A stretch of DNA of 64,000 bases, from positions 124,001-188,000 of the forward strand of contig NZ_AYOU01000163.1 in assembly GCF_000500065.1 (NCBI RefSeq), in the 5' to 3' direction. The DNA comes from Borrelia hispanica CRI (GTDB lineage: Bacteria > Spirochaetota > Spirochaetia > Borreliales > Borreliaceae). Position 1 is the first letter of the stretch. Each line of letters begins with the position of its first letter. The position numbers and the translations under genes are program-made. Of this stretch, positions 17,244 to 26,559 are shown one piece after another. The notes beneath the pieces are model-generated. The model was not told the origin of the DNA. It did not search any database and saw nothing but the letters and a program-made list of their open reading frames with translations.

Positions 17244-19532
17244 ATGTATAACAGAAGAGCTTTAAATCATTTGTTTTTTAAATCGTTTCTGTTTTTTGTG
17301 GAACGTAAGCATCTTTTTTTTACCGAAGAACATATCTTTTATAGTTTAATTAGTGATGATGAAATTAGAGAGTTGCTTAGTTTATGTGCACTTGATTTTT
17401 ATAGTTTTAATAAAATTTTAGAAGAGTTTTTTACAAAACTTCCTATAAGAAATGCTGATTTTTATGATCATTTTTTCAAAATGAATGATTTATATCAAGA
17501 AATAATCGATACGATTTTTTATTATAAAAAACCTTATATATTACAAGAGAAAGATTTGTTATGGGTATTAATTAGGAAAAGAAAAAATACAATTTTAGAT
17601 GCTTTATTAAAATCGGGTTTTAGTTTAGATATATTTGATAAAATAATGGAGATTTATGACTATTTAGGTTCAAATTTGGATTTAGGTTTTCTTGAAAATG
17701 AAAAATTGCTTACAAATGATCTTTTTAATAAAGGGATAGATAAATATGGAGGTTTAAATATTTTTGAGGAAGATTATTTTAAATTAGAACAAGATGATGA
17801 TTCATTGGATGAGAACAATTTAGTTGATGATTTCTTAGTTAATGTTATTGATAATTTGGATCCAAATTTAGATACAAATCCTTTGATTGGTCGTAAAAAA
17901 GAATTATATACATTAATTCAAATAATGCTTCGTAAACATAAAAGTAATCCAATTGTATTTGGAGAGCCTGGGGTTGGAAAGACAATATTGCTTCAAGGAC
18001 TTGCTTATATGATAAGAGAAGGTCAGGTGCCTCAGGAATTGATTGATTGTGAAGTTTATTCTCTTGATATTGGAAGACTTATATCTGGAACTAGGTATAG
18101 GGGAGATCTTGAAGATCGAGTTAACAAACTCTTAGATTTTTTGCATTTTAAAAAAAAGGTAATTCTTTTTATAGATGAAATTCATATGATAGTTGGAGCT
18201 GGTGCTACATCTTTTAGTAATATAGATGTTTCAAATTTATTAAAACCTATATTGACTTTGGGTAAAATAAAGTTTATTGGGGCTACTACCAAAAATGAAT
18301 ATAAAAAATTTTTTTTGAAAGACAAAGCTTTACTAAGAAGATTTCATGGCGTAGAACTTAAAGAACCAAGTTTAGAGGATACTTATCATATTTTGAAAGG
18401 GGCTAAGGAACAATATGAAAAACATCATCATGTTGAGTATACAGATGAGGCTATATGGATTGCAATTACTATGTCTAAATACATAAAAGATAGAGCTTTA
18501 CCCGATAAAGCTTTTGATCTATTAGATGGTCTTGGCTCTAAATTTAAACTTGAGGGTAATAAAAAGGTTATAACAGGTGATGATGTTAGAGATTTTGTCA
18601 AGTATATGGTTGGAACCAATATTTTTAATTTTGATGATTATGATCAAGATTTACTAATGAATTTGGAACATAAGATAAGATCAAGTATGATAATTGATGA
18701 GGATATTTTATCTGAATTGCTTTTGCATATTAAACTTTTAAGAATTAAATTTTTCTTTAAAAATAGTACCCTTGGTATTTTCATTTTAATTGGATCTTCT
18801 GATGTAGATAAAAATAAACTTGCGTGTGTTTTATCAGAAGAACTTAATATGCCTAAACTTACTTTGGGAATGAGTGAATATTGTGATTTTGATGGTATTA
18901 ATCGCTTGATAGGACCAGTATATGGTTCTGAATCTTATGATGAACCCACTAAATTCTTTAGATTTTTAAATAAGTCTTTAAGTTCAATTATTGTTTTGTC
19001 AGATTTTGATAAGTCTTCTAAGAGGGTTATAGATTTTTTTTTTGAAGGATTTAATACAGGTAGACTTTTTGATAGTTTTGGTAGAAGTGTAAGTTTGGCA
19101 GGTAGCATTATAATCATGGATATTAATATAGAATATAGAGAACTTGATAGTATTGGATTTAAAAATGAAACTGTTGATATCAGAAGTTTATTAGAAAAAC
19201 GTTTTTCTAATAAACTTCTAGACTTAGTAGATCATGTTTTTTTCTTTAAACCTTTAAGTGAAAGTGATTTTACAAGGGTGATTATTGAAGAGGTGAATAA
19301 TTTTGTTAAAATACTAAAAAATGAAAAAATCGATCTTTTTTTTGAAGAGGCTGTTATTGGTTATTTTCAAAAACAAATTTATGAGAATGGGCTTGGAATT
19401 AGGGGTGTGCGTAAAATTGTGATTAAAGAAATTGGAAGTTTATTGATTGATGATTTGATTTTGAAAAAATTTAAAGAAAATGATAAGATTAGGATTTTTC
19501 TAGACGAGACGATTAAGTATGAGTTATTATAA
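17244..19532 (+). CDS. clpA: ClpA-like AAA+ unfoldase with a degenerate second ATPase domain
   Basis: A 762-residue protein with the ClpA layout: N domain (1-150), D1 (about 205-450), D2 (about 475-762). D1 is intact, with Walker A GEPGVGKT, Walker B VILFIDEIH, sensor GATTKNEY and LLRRF. D2 is not: Walker A reads GSSDVDKN (residues 517-524) instead of GxxGxGKT, and Walker B ends VLSDFDK (around 586) instead of the usual LLDEIEK. It nevertheless keeps an SIGF loop (I637-G638-F639) at the place of the ClpP-docking IGL/IGF loop of ClpA. It may dock on ClpP and use only D1 for ATP hydrolysis. It follows tyrS by 10 bases. Confidence 0.9.
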   Translation: MYNRRALNHLFFKSFLFFVERKHLFFTEEHIFYSLISDDEIRELLSLCALDFYSFNKILEEFFTKLPIRNADFYDHFFKMNDLYQEIIDTIFYYKKPYILQEKDLLWVLIRKRKNTILDALLKSGFSLDIFDKIMEIYDYLGSNLDLGFLENEKLLTNDLFNKGIDKYGGLNIFEEDYFKLEQDDDSLDENNLVDDFLVNVIDNLDPNLDTNPLIGRKKELYTLIQIMLRKHKSNPIVFGEPGVGKTILLQGLAYMIREGQVPQELIDCEVYSLDIGRLISGTRYRGDLEDRVNKLLDFLHFKKKVILFIDEIHMIVGAGATSFSNIDVSNLLKPILTLGKIKFIGATTKNEYKKFFLKDKALLRRFHGVELKEPSLEDTYHILKGAKEQYEKHHHVEYTDEAIWIAITMSKYIKDRALPDKAFDLLDGLGSKFKLEGNKKVITGDDVRDFVKYMVGTNIFNFDDYDQDLLMNLEHKIRSSMIIDEDILSELLLHIKLLRIKFFFKNSTLGIFILIGSSDVDKNKLACVLSEELNMPKLTLGMSEYCDFDGINRLIGPVYGSESYDEPTKFFRFLNKSLSSIIVLSDFDKSSKRVIDFFFEGFNTGRLFDSFGRSVSLAGSIIIMDINIEYRELDSIGFKNETVDIRSLLEKRFSNKLLDLVDHVFFFKPLSESDFTRVIIEEVNNFVKILKNEKIDLFFEEAVIGYFQKQIYENGLGIRGVRKIVIKEIGSLLIDDLILKKFKENDKIRIFLDETIKYELL

Positions 19533-19556
19533 TTTCATGGTTATAAGGAGGTATAT

Positions 19557-20609
19557 ATGAAAATATCTATCGTAGGAGCAGGGGCTTGGGGTACTGCTGT
19601 TGCTAAAGTTTTGGCTGATAAGTTTAAGGATACTGTTTTAATATGGTCTTTTGAGGAAGATGTTAGAGAGAGTATTAATAATAGTCATGAGAATACTAAG
19701 TATTTAAAAGGCATTAAATTGCCAGATAATTTGGTTGCAAGTTCTGATTTACTTGATGTTGTAAGTAAATCAGATTATGTTTTTGTTGTAACACCTTCTC
19801 TTTATACTTTGAATGTTTTAAATAAATTGAAAAGTATGCTTACTACTAAGAAGTTTAATCTGGCAATACTAACAAAAGGTTTTATAACAATTGATGATAA
19901 ACCTTGTACTATTGTAGAAGTTGCAGAAGGTGTTTTAAGAGAATATAAGGATGAAATTACTTATATTGCAGGACCAAGTCATGCTGAGGAAGTTGGACTT
20001 GGAATTATTACGGGACTTGTTGCTGCTAGTAAGAATAAAGCCAATGCTTTTGAATTTATTAATTTATTTAGTGGTACTTCTATTTCTATGTTTTATAGTT
20101 ATGATATTCTTGGTGTTCAGGTGGCATCAGCTTTAAAAAATATATTTGCCATTGCCTTTGGGATTTTGGATGAATGTAAAATTAAAGATCCAAATTTGAT
20201 AGGTAATAATACAGAGTCTTTTTTATTTTCTGTTTCTTTAAATGACATGAAAAATATTGCATTTAAGCTTGGAACTTGCAATGAGGAAACATTTTTGTTT
20301 CTAGCTGGTTCTGGAGATTTAGATGTTACGTGTAGGAGTATTTTTGGCAGAAATAGAAGATTTGGTCGTGAAATCGTTGGCAAAAATATTTTGGAGGGAT
20401 TTAGAGATATAGATGATCTAATAAGTAACATTAATACAATTGGTTATTTGCCTGAAGGATTGATTGCTGCTAGGGAAGTTGCTTTGCTTTTTAAATTTTT
20501 AGGTATTAGTTCAGATTATCAAAACTTGGCAATGATAGTATATAAGATTTTAAATAAAGAATTAAAACCAGAGTCAGTTATTGATTATATAAAAAATTTT
20601 AAATTTTAA
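19557..20609 (+). CDS. gpsA: NAD(P)-dependent glycerol-3-phosphate dehydrogenase
   Basis: A 350-residue GpsA that interconverts dihydroxyacetone phosphate and sn-glycerol 3-phosphate, the backbone for phospholipid and lipoprotein synthesis. N-terminal Rossmann motif GAGAWGTAVAKVL; AGPSHAEEV (about 139-147); the catalytic region VASALKNIFAIAFGI with its Lys and the C-terminal GSGDLDVTC follow the family. A strong AAGGAGG lies just upstream. The stop runs directly into a hairpin terminator. Confidence 0.96.
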   Translation: MKISIVGAGAWGTAVAKVLADKFKDTVLIWSFEEDVRESINNSHENTKYLKGIKLPDNLVASSDLLDVVSKSDYVFVVTPSLYTLNVLNKLKSMLTTKKFNLAILTKGFITIDDKPCTIVEVAEGVLREYKDEITYIAGPSHAEEVGLGIITGLVAASKNKANAFEFINLFSGTSISMFYSYDILGVQVASALKNIFAIAFGILDECKIKDPNLIGNNTESFLFSVSLNDMKNIAFKLGTCNEETFLFLAGSGDLDVTCRSIFGRNRRFGREIVGKNILEGFRDIDDLISNINTIGYLPEGLIAAREVALLFKFLGISSDYQNLAMIVYKILNKELKPESVIDYIKNFKF

Positions 20610-20642
20610 GACCCAAATAGTTGGGTCTATTATTTTTTTTTA
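20609..20642. terminator. Bidirectional hairpin terminator between gpsA and the EIIB-like gene
   Basis: An 8-bp perfect stem AGACCCAA/TTGGGTCT with a 4-base loop (20609-20628) is followed by a T-rich run. It starts at the last base of the gpsA stop and ends one base before the stop of the convergent minus-strand gene, so it can end both transcripts. It is among the most GC-rich short spots in an AT-rich spacer. Confidence 0.85.
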
Positions 20643-20893
20643 TTCATCATATATATTATGTTAGTGTAAACATCATCAATTATTGCAAAATTCATTACAA
20701 TTTCTGTAACTTCGTTTGACTTAATTGCTCCTATGATATTTTTATTTTTTGTTAAATTTTCTCTCTTAACTAAAGAATTACTGTCAACTAATATTTTTAT
20801 TCTAGTTAAATCTTTAACTACTTGTTTTATATTTGTAATTCCCCCAAAGCATTCTAAAATATGTTCTGATGTTTCTATTGTTTCTTTATTCAT
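20630..20893 (-). CDS. Small EIIB-like (PTS) protein with the phospho-Cys replaced by Asp
   Basis: An 87-residue protein the size of a single glucose-family PTS EIIB domain. The pattern ILECFGGITNIKQVVKDLTRIK matches the EIIB signature (LGGxxNIxxxxxCxTRLR), but the phosphorylated Cys is Asp28. The start at 20893 is chosen because AGGATGA is just upstream; the frame extends further only by running into the aminopeptidase gene. It starts 4 bases after the aminopeptidase stop, so the two are co-transcribed. No EIIC or EIIA partner is adjacent. It cannot be phosphorylated on Cys; a regulatory or decoy role is possible. At the position of BB0367. Confidence 0.7.
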   Translation of the reverse strand: MNKETIETSEHILECFGGITNIKQVVKDLTRIKILVDSNSLVKRENLTKNKNIIGAIKSNEVTEIVMNFAIIDDVYTNIIYMMNKKK

Positions 20894-20897
20894 TTTG

Positions 20898-22271
20898 TCA
20901 TCCTTTAAAGAATGCTTTATAAGCCATATAAGAAGTATATATGTCAAATTTAGAGGTTATTTCAAATGGTGAATGCATGCTAATAACTCCAGGTCCCATA
21001 TCTATTGTTCTAATGCCATAGTGTGCTAAAAATTTTGCGACAGTTCCTCCTCCACCTTCTTCTACTTTTCCAAGTGTTGCTACTTGCCAAGCTATATTGT
21101 TTTTATCTAATAAATTTCTAATATAAGATACAAGTTCAGCATCAGCATCGCTGGCCATAATTTTACCCCCATGACCTGTGTATTTCATTATAGGTATTCC
21201 ATATCCTAGCTTTGGTGCGTTTTGTTCATCATGTACTTTAAATAGAGGGTTTATTGCTCCGCAAACATCTGCAGATATGCTTTTTGAGTTCCATAATGTT
21301 TTGTGTACAATAAGGTTATTATATTCTTCTTGTTTAAGTTTAAATATTATATCTGATACGAAATATTCAAGATATCTTGATTGCAAACCAGTTGAGCCAG
21401 TTGAGCCAATCTCTTCTTTATCTACTAAAAAACATATAGCGGTTTTATTTGGTGTTTCTTCTAAATTTAGGATAGCTTCTAGTGATGTATAAGCACAAAC
21501 TCTATCGTCTTGTCCATAAGCTCCAATGAGTGCTCTGTCAATTCCTACATCTTTTGCTTCTCCTGCTGGTACTATTTCTATTTCTGCTGAAACAAAGTCT
21601 TCTTCTGATATATTGTATTTTTCTTTTAATAATGTAAGAGTAGCAAATTTTACTTTTTCTTTGTCTCTAGACTCAATAGGTAGACTTCCAATTATGATTC
21701 TTAAATTTTCTCCTTCAATAATATCATCAGCTTTCTTGTCTCTTTGAACTTTTCTGTCAAGGTGTGGTAATATGTCGGGAATTACAAATACAGGATCATC
21801 ATTATTGTCACCAATGCTAATTTCTACTTGTTCTCCATTTTGTAAAAATATTATTCCTCTTATTGATAGGGGAGTAGATAGCCATTGATATTTTTTGATG
21901 CCACCATAATAATTTGTTTTCATCATTGTAAATTCATTTTCTTGAATAATTGGTAATGGTTTAGCATCAAGTCTTGGCGAATCTGTGTGTGAGACAATAA
22001 AATGCATTCCATTTTCAATAGGTTCTTTTCCTATAAATACAAGAGCTATGTTTTTGTTGCGAGATGTGTAGAAAATTTTGTCTCCAGCTTTAAGTTCTTT
22101 TTTTTGGCAAGCGCTGATGAAGCCTTTTTCTTTTGCTTTTTGTATGGCATAGTTGGTAGCTTCTCGTTCGGTTTTTACTGTACTTAAGAATTTCTTGTAT
22201 TTTTGAGCAAACTCTAATATATTGTTTTTCTTTTCTTCGTTTAATGACAGCCAAGGATTTTGTTTAGTCAT
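20898..22271 (-). CDS. M18 family aminopeptidase (aminopeptidase I)
   Basis: A 457-residue cytosolic zinc aminopeptidase that removes N-terminal residues from peptides, consistent with an organism that lives on imported oligopeptides. M18 features include FIVSHTDSPRLDAKP (about residues 87-101, metal His-Asp), LVDKEEIGSTGSTG (catalytic and metal Glu, about 285-298), a central Asp region YGQDDRVCA, and MHSPFEITSK near the C-terminus (metal His). A strong AGGAGG precedes the start. It is the position of BB0366. Nothing with coding features lies between it and pdeA (22272-22403). Confidence 0.92.
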   Translation of the reverse strand: MTKQNPWLSLNEEKKNNILEFAQKYKKFLSTVKTEREATNYAIQKAKEKGFISACQKKELKAGDKIFYTSRNKNIALVFIGKEPIENGMHFIVSHTDSPRLDAKPLPIIQENEFTMMKTNYYGGIKKYQWLSTPLSIRGIIFLQNGEQVEISIGDNNDDPVFVIPDILPHLDRKVQRDKKADDIIEGENLRIIIGSLPIESRDKEKVKFATLTLLKEKYNISEEDFVSAEIEIVPAGEAKDVGIDRALIGAYGQDDRVCAYTSLEAILNLEETPNKTAICFLVDKEEIGSTGSTGLQSRYLEYFVSDIIFKLKQEEYNNLIVHKTLWNSKSISADVCGAINPLFKVHDEQNAPKLGYGIPIMKYTGHGGKIMASDADAELVSYIRNLLDKNNIAWQVATLGKVEEGGGGTVAKFLAHYGIRTIDMGPGVISMHSPFEITSKFDIYTSYMAYKAFFKG

Positions 22272-22403
22272 AAAATTCCTCCTCTTAATTACTTATTATA
22301 ACATTCTAGCATTTGTAATTTGTTATGTATTAATTATTTTGTCAGCCTAATAATGTTTGTGATGTAACTTGAAATCTTTTAATGCATAAAAATTTATGTA
22401 TTT

Positions 22404-24401
22404 TTATATTGGTTCTGGTTTATGCCATAAAAATCCTTGACCATAATCTATTCCTATTTCACTAATCTTTTTAAAAATTTCTTCATTAGATACGAATTCA
22501 GCGATAATTTTTATTTGTTTTGTATCAGCAATTTCTTTTATTGATTTTATTATTACAAGATCTATTTGACTAGAATTTATTACTTGAATAAAAGAGCCAT
22601 CTATTTTGATTATGTCTATTGGTAAAATTTTGATGTATGAAAGAGATGTATATCCACTTCCAAAATCATCAAGTGCAAGTTTAATTCCAAAAGTTTTAAG
22701 TTCATTGAAATATGTATTGATTAATTCGAAATTTTCTACAATTCCAGTTTCTGTTATTTCTAGGCATATATTTTGAAGTGGAACATGACTTTGAAGAAGG
22801 GTTTCTTTTAAAAAGATTCTGAAGTTTTTGGATTTGAGTGAGTATGGTGAAATATTGATTGAGAAGATATGAACACCATTTTTTGTTACAAAGTTTGTAT
22901 ATTCTCTTAATGCTTTAGTAACTACTAATTTATCTACTTCTACAGTTAAATTATATTTATCTATTAAACTAAAGACATGATTATTTGGAATTGGTGTTCC
23001 TGTGTAATCAAAAAGTCTTGTTAATATTTCAATTTTAGGTTTTAAATCTTTTTTGAGAGGGGTGATTTTTTGGTAGTATAGACTAAAGAAATCATTTTTT
23101 ATTGCTTTTATTATGTATTCAAATATTTTATTTTGATTTTTAATAATTATTGTTTCTGGTAATTCATCTTTATATAAAGTAGGCATAGAATCTTTGTATT
23201 CATCAGATATTTTTGTTGCTATTTTTAATTTTGAAATTTTTGTTTCTATATCTTCTTTTAAGTTTACTTCTATTATGCCTATATTAAATTTAAGTATTAT
23301 GAGACCTTCTTTTTTAAGTTCTCTAGAGATAGTTTTTTTTATTTCTTCTGCAATTGAAATTACTCTTTGTTCTCCTCCACTTGTGGATATAATAACTATT
23401 AGATTATTGTCTTTTAATCTAAATATATATTCTGAATAGAATGACATTATTCTAGTAGTAATTTTTTTAAGTATTTTTATGTCTAAGTGATCCCTGTTGC
23501 CTTTATATTCATATTCTGTGTTTATGTGTAAATCTAAATCAAATAGATATGTTTTTTTAGAAGAATAATCAATTTGGTTTATCAATAACTTTTCAAGTCC
23601 TTTAATATTATATAAGTCAGTTTCTTGATCGATTATTTCGAAGTGTGGAATATTTTGTTTAGATTTTAAATCAGATACATCTTTTATTGTAATTAATTTA
23701 TCAATGTTATTTTGAGCAATTGTACTTATAAATAGATCGACAGTTAATTTTTTGTTATTTTTTACCTTTAAAAGACAATCAGTTATCAGTATATTTTTAA
23801 ACTCAGGGATATCATTTATGTTATAATTTAGATCTATTTTAGTTTCTTTTTCAAAATCTATGATATCGATATCACTTATTTTGTTTGTTTTACCTTTAAT
23901 CTTGATTGGTAGTTCAAGTTCTTTACTGCCTTTCTCATTGATATAAATGATGTCATTCTCAGTGTTTGTGATAATGACTATTTCGTGAATAAGCTCAGAT
24001 AAGTTTAAGAAAAAATCAAGATTGGCATTTTTATTATCATAATAAAATTTTTTCTGTTGTATTAGTTTATTTTTTTCACTCAGTTCTTCTATGTTTTGTA
24101 ATATTTCTATGTAATTTGGTCTATAAATCGATTCATCTATATATTCATTGTTTATGATAATTGAATGAACGTTATTAATACTTTTTAAGTCATTTGCTAT
24201 ATTGATTGAAAAATCTATTGGTCTTTTATGATTATAAATAACGGCAAATTTAATATTGCTTTGTTTGATATATGCACTTGAGACATTTTTTCTAGATTCT
24301 ATTATTTGAGATATTGTAAAAATAGATTTTATTTTTGCAATATCTTTATCACTAACAGCTTTTTCAGATATTATAATTGCATTTGGATTTTTATTCCTCA
24401 T
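22404..24401 (-). CDS. pdeA: EAL-domain c-di-GMP phosphodiesterase PdeA
   Basis: A 665-residue protein, position of B. burgdorferi PdeA (BB0363), which degrades c-di-GMP and affects motility. Order: unassigned N-terminal region (1-120), PAS-like segment (LIHEIVIITNTENDIIYIN, about 137-155), a degenerate GGDEF domain (about 250-400) where the GGDEF motif reads KDNNL, and a C-terminal EAL domain (about 425-665). The EAL catalytic set is present: EILTRLFDYTG, NISPYS, EITETG, DDFGSGYTSL, KIDGSF and a late AEF plus GQGFLWHKP. The start has only a weak ribosome site. It is followed by a 132-base spacer. Confidence 0.92.
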   Translation of the reverse strand: MRNKNPNAIIISEKAVSDKDIAKIKSIFTISQIIESRKNVSSAYIKQSNIKFAVIYNHKRPIDFSINIANDLKSINNVHSIIINNEYIDESIYRPNYIEILQNIEELSEKNKLIQQKKFYYDNKNANLDFFLNLSELIHEIVIITNTENDIIYINEKGSKELELPIKIKGKTNKISDIDIIDFEKETKIDLNYNINDIPEFKNILITDCLLKVKNNKKLTVDLFISTIAQNNIDKLITIKDVSDLKSKQNIPHFEIIDQETDLYNIKGLEKLLINQIDYSSKKTYLFDLDLHINTEYEYKGNRDHLDIKILKKITTRIMSFYSEYIFRLKDNNLIVIISTSGGEQRVISIAEEIKKTISRELKKEGLIILKFNIGIIEVNLKEDIETKISKLKIATKISDEYKDSMPTLYKDELPETIIIKNQNKIFEYIIKAIKNDFFSLYYQKITPLKKDLKPKIEILTRLFDYTGTPIPNNHVFSLIDKYNLTVEVDKLVVTKALREYTNFVTKNGVHIFSINISPYSLKSKNFRIFLKETLLQSHVPLQNICLEITETGIVENFELINTYFNELKTFGIKLALDDFGSGYTSLSYIKILPIDIIKIDGSFIQVINSSQIDLVIIKSIKEIADTKQIKIIAEFVSNEEIFKKISEIGIDYGQGFLWHKPEPI

Positions 24402-24458
24402 CTTACTTAAATAAATTTATCTTATTTTTTATATAAATCTATATTTTTGTTTATTTAT

Positions 24459-25412
24459 TTAGTTTTTCTGAGCTTGTTTTTTAGTCCATATAAGCCAGAT
24501 TATTCCTGCTAATATTAAAATTGACGAGAATATTTGGCCCATTGATATATTTAAAAATGAAAAGTCCAATATGCTCTCAGGTTTTCTGTAGGTTATGATA
24601 AATCCTATTTCTTTATCAGGCTCTCTTAAGTATTCAATTAAAAATCTAAATATTCCATAAAGTATTATGTATACACCAAAGATAAAGCCATCATATTTTT
24701 TTATTTTTCTAAATATGAACCATAATAATAAAAAGATTACAGGTCCTTCAAATAATCCTTCTATGAGTTGGGATGGGATTCTTGGTAAATTAATAAATAA
24801 ATCATGAGGTAATATTTCAAGTCCAACCGATTCTGCGAATTCTTTGACCCCATTTTGGCTTATTTTGAAAGGTTCTGCATTTGGAAAGATTACACCACCT
24901 TTCATTGGTCTTCCATAAAGTTCTGCATTTGCAAAATTAGCAAGTCTTCCAAGTATATATCCTGAAGAGAAAGCTATTGATCCGTAATCTGTTATTTTTT
25001 TAAAATATTTTTTTACATTCGTGTTTTTAAGTTTTGTGTTTATCATTATTAACGGCGCAATAATAACTCCAAAAAATCCTCCGTGTATTGCCATTCCTCT
25101 AAAGCCTGTAAAATTCCAGTTTTGGTCAAATGGTAAAAAAATCATCCATGGGTGTGTGTAATAAATACCACTTTTATCATAAATTAAAGTAGATGCTAAC
25201 CTTCCTCCAATGATTGCGCCCATGACGATGGAAAACATTAATTGCTCATAATCATTTTTGTCTATATCAAGTTTTTCAGTCCTGATTTGATACCAGATAA
25301 ATTTATAAGAAATTATTATAATGATAATATAAGATAAACTATACCATGTAATTGGAATTCCTTTAATTATTTCAGGATGCAACCAACTAGGATAATTTAT
25401 ATAATTTGGCAT
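24459..25412 (-). CDS. lgt: Prolipoprotein diacylglyceryl transferase
   Basis: A 317-residue inner-membrane enzyme that attaches diacylglycerol to the lipobox Cys of prolipoproteins; needed for every lipoprotein in this window (Bmp, OppA, the 33.2-kb lipoprotein). About seven membrane segments are seen. The essential signature GRLANFANAELYGRP (about 155-169) is complete, and AIHGGFFGVIIAP (about 107-119) holds the conserved His. It follows the ATPase gene by 10 bases, with TAAGGAGA before its ATG, indicating one transcript. Confidence 0.97.
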   Translation of the reverse strand: MPNYINYPSWLHPEIIKGIPITWYSLSYIIIIIISYKFIWYQIRTEKLDIDKNDYEQLMFSIVMGAIIGGRLASTLIYDKSGIYYTHPWMIFLPFDQNWNFTGFRGMAIHGGFFGVIIAPLIMINTKLKNTNVKKYFKKITDYGSIAFSSGYILGRLANFANAELYGRPMKGGVIFPNAEPFKISQNGVKEFAESVGLEILPHDLFINLPRIPSQLIEGLFEGPVIFLLLWFIFRKIKKYDGFIFGVYIILYGIFRFLIEYLREPDKEIGFIITYRKPESILDFSFLNISMGQIFSSILILAGIIWLIWTKKQAQKN

Positions 25413-25422
25413 TTCTGTCTCC

Positions 25423-26556
25423 TTAGTCTTTTTTTAATTTTGTAAATAATTTTTTTTTAAACATTGTATTTTGTTTTCTAAGTGTTGCAATTTCTTTTTG
25501 TTGAGATTTGATTATATCAATTATTGCATTATTGTCTATTGTTTTATTTATCAATAATGATTCAAGATATGCGTACTTTTCTAAATATTCATCTTGTGCT
25601 TCTTTTATTACAAAATAGTAGCTTTCATTTAAGTCATCTTCATTTAAAAGCTCTACATCGTTTATTACATTTTCAAGTTCAATTAATCTTTTAGCTATTT
25701 TCTTCATGCTTTTAGAAATTAAGCTTGTTGGTTTATAAATAGTTATTGGTATTTTGTGATTTAATGCTTTATCAACAAGTTCATCTTTATAAATTGAGCC
25801 TATACTTTGTAAATTTATATTTAAATAATTTGTTGCCGACTTTAGTATTTTTTCAATTTTAATAATATCCTCAGGTTTATTTAACATGTTAAATATAATG
25901 AAGGGACTAAATTGTGCGAATATTTGCATGAACTTTGCATAATTTTCAGGGTCATGTTCCTCTATTTTAAGTAGCAGATTGGGTATGTATATTGTTTGTA
26001 AATCTGTAGAATCTTTTCTTATATTAGATACTATTTTGTATGCTTTTGTTTCTTTTGTAAATATTTTTGATATTAGTCTAAAGATTGCGTTTTTTAAGAA
26101 TAAATAGGCATTCATTGTTGCTGTTACTGTTGGAATTGTTACTATTATTCCTCTATTTGACATTAGAAAAAAATCTATTGTATTAAATGCTGTTCCAGCT
26201 CCAAGATCAATTATTAGATAATCGTAGTTTAGATTTTTTAAATTTTTTATTATCTTTTTCTTTTGAAAGAGAGCTATATTTGCAAGTTCTGGGATATCTG
26301 AGTCTCCTGCGATAAAATTTAAATTTTTTATGCCTGATTCAAGGATGATATCTTGAAAGGGAATTTGCGTTTTTAGAAATGTTCCGATGCTTTTTTTGGG
26401 TATAATATTAAGCATAGAGTGTAAATTGGAACCACCCAGGTCAAGATCTACAAGCAATACTTTTTTCCCTTCATTTGCAAGACAAATTGCAATATTTGTT
26501 GAAAAAAGAGATTTACCAACTCCTCCTTTTCCACTAGCTATAGGAATGATAATCAA
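25423..26556 (-). CDS. MinD/ParA-type ATPase
   Basis: A 377-residue P-loop ATPase of the MinD/FlhG/ParA group. It starts MIIIPIASGKGGVGKS, the deviant Walker A with the signature Lys, then VDLDLGGSN (switch I), IIDLGAG (Walker B). From about residue 285 there is a Lys/Glu-rich C-terminal extension, probably coiled-coil (KSQQKEIATLRKQNTMFKKK). Such proteins position division or flagellar machinery or segregate DNA; the target here is not shown by the sequence. It follows the small membrane-protein gene by 3 bases. Confidence 0.85.
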   Translation of the reverse strand: MIIIPIASGKGGVGKSLFSTNIAICLANEGKKVLLVDLDLGGSNLHSMLNIIPKKSIGTFLKTQIPFQDIILESGIKNLNFIAGDSDIPELANIALFQKKKIIKNLKNLNYDYLIIDLGAGTAFNTIDFFLMSNRGIIVTIPTVTATMNAYLFLKNAIFRLISKIFTKETKAYKIVSNIRKDSTDLQTIYIPNLLLKIEEHDPENYAKFMQIFAQFSPFIIFNMLNKPEDIIKIEKILKSATNYLNINLQSIGSIYKDELVDKALNHKIPITIYKPTSLISKSMKKIAKRLIELENVINDVELLNEDDLNESYYFVIKEAQDEYLEKYAYLESLLINKTIDNNAIIDIIKSQQKEIATLRKQNTMFKKKLFTKLKKD

Positions 26557-26559
26557 CCG

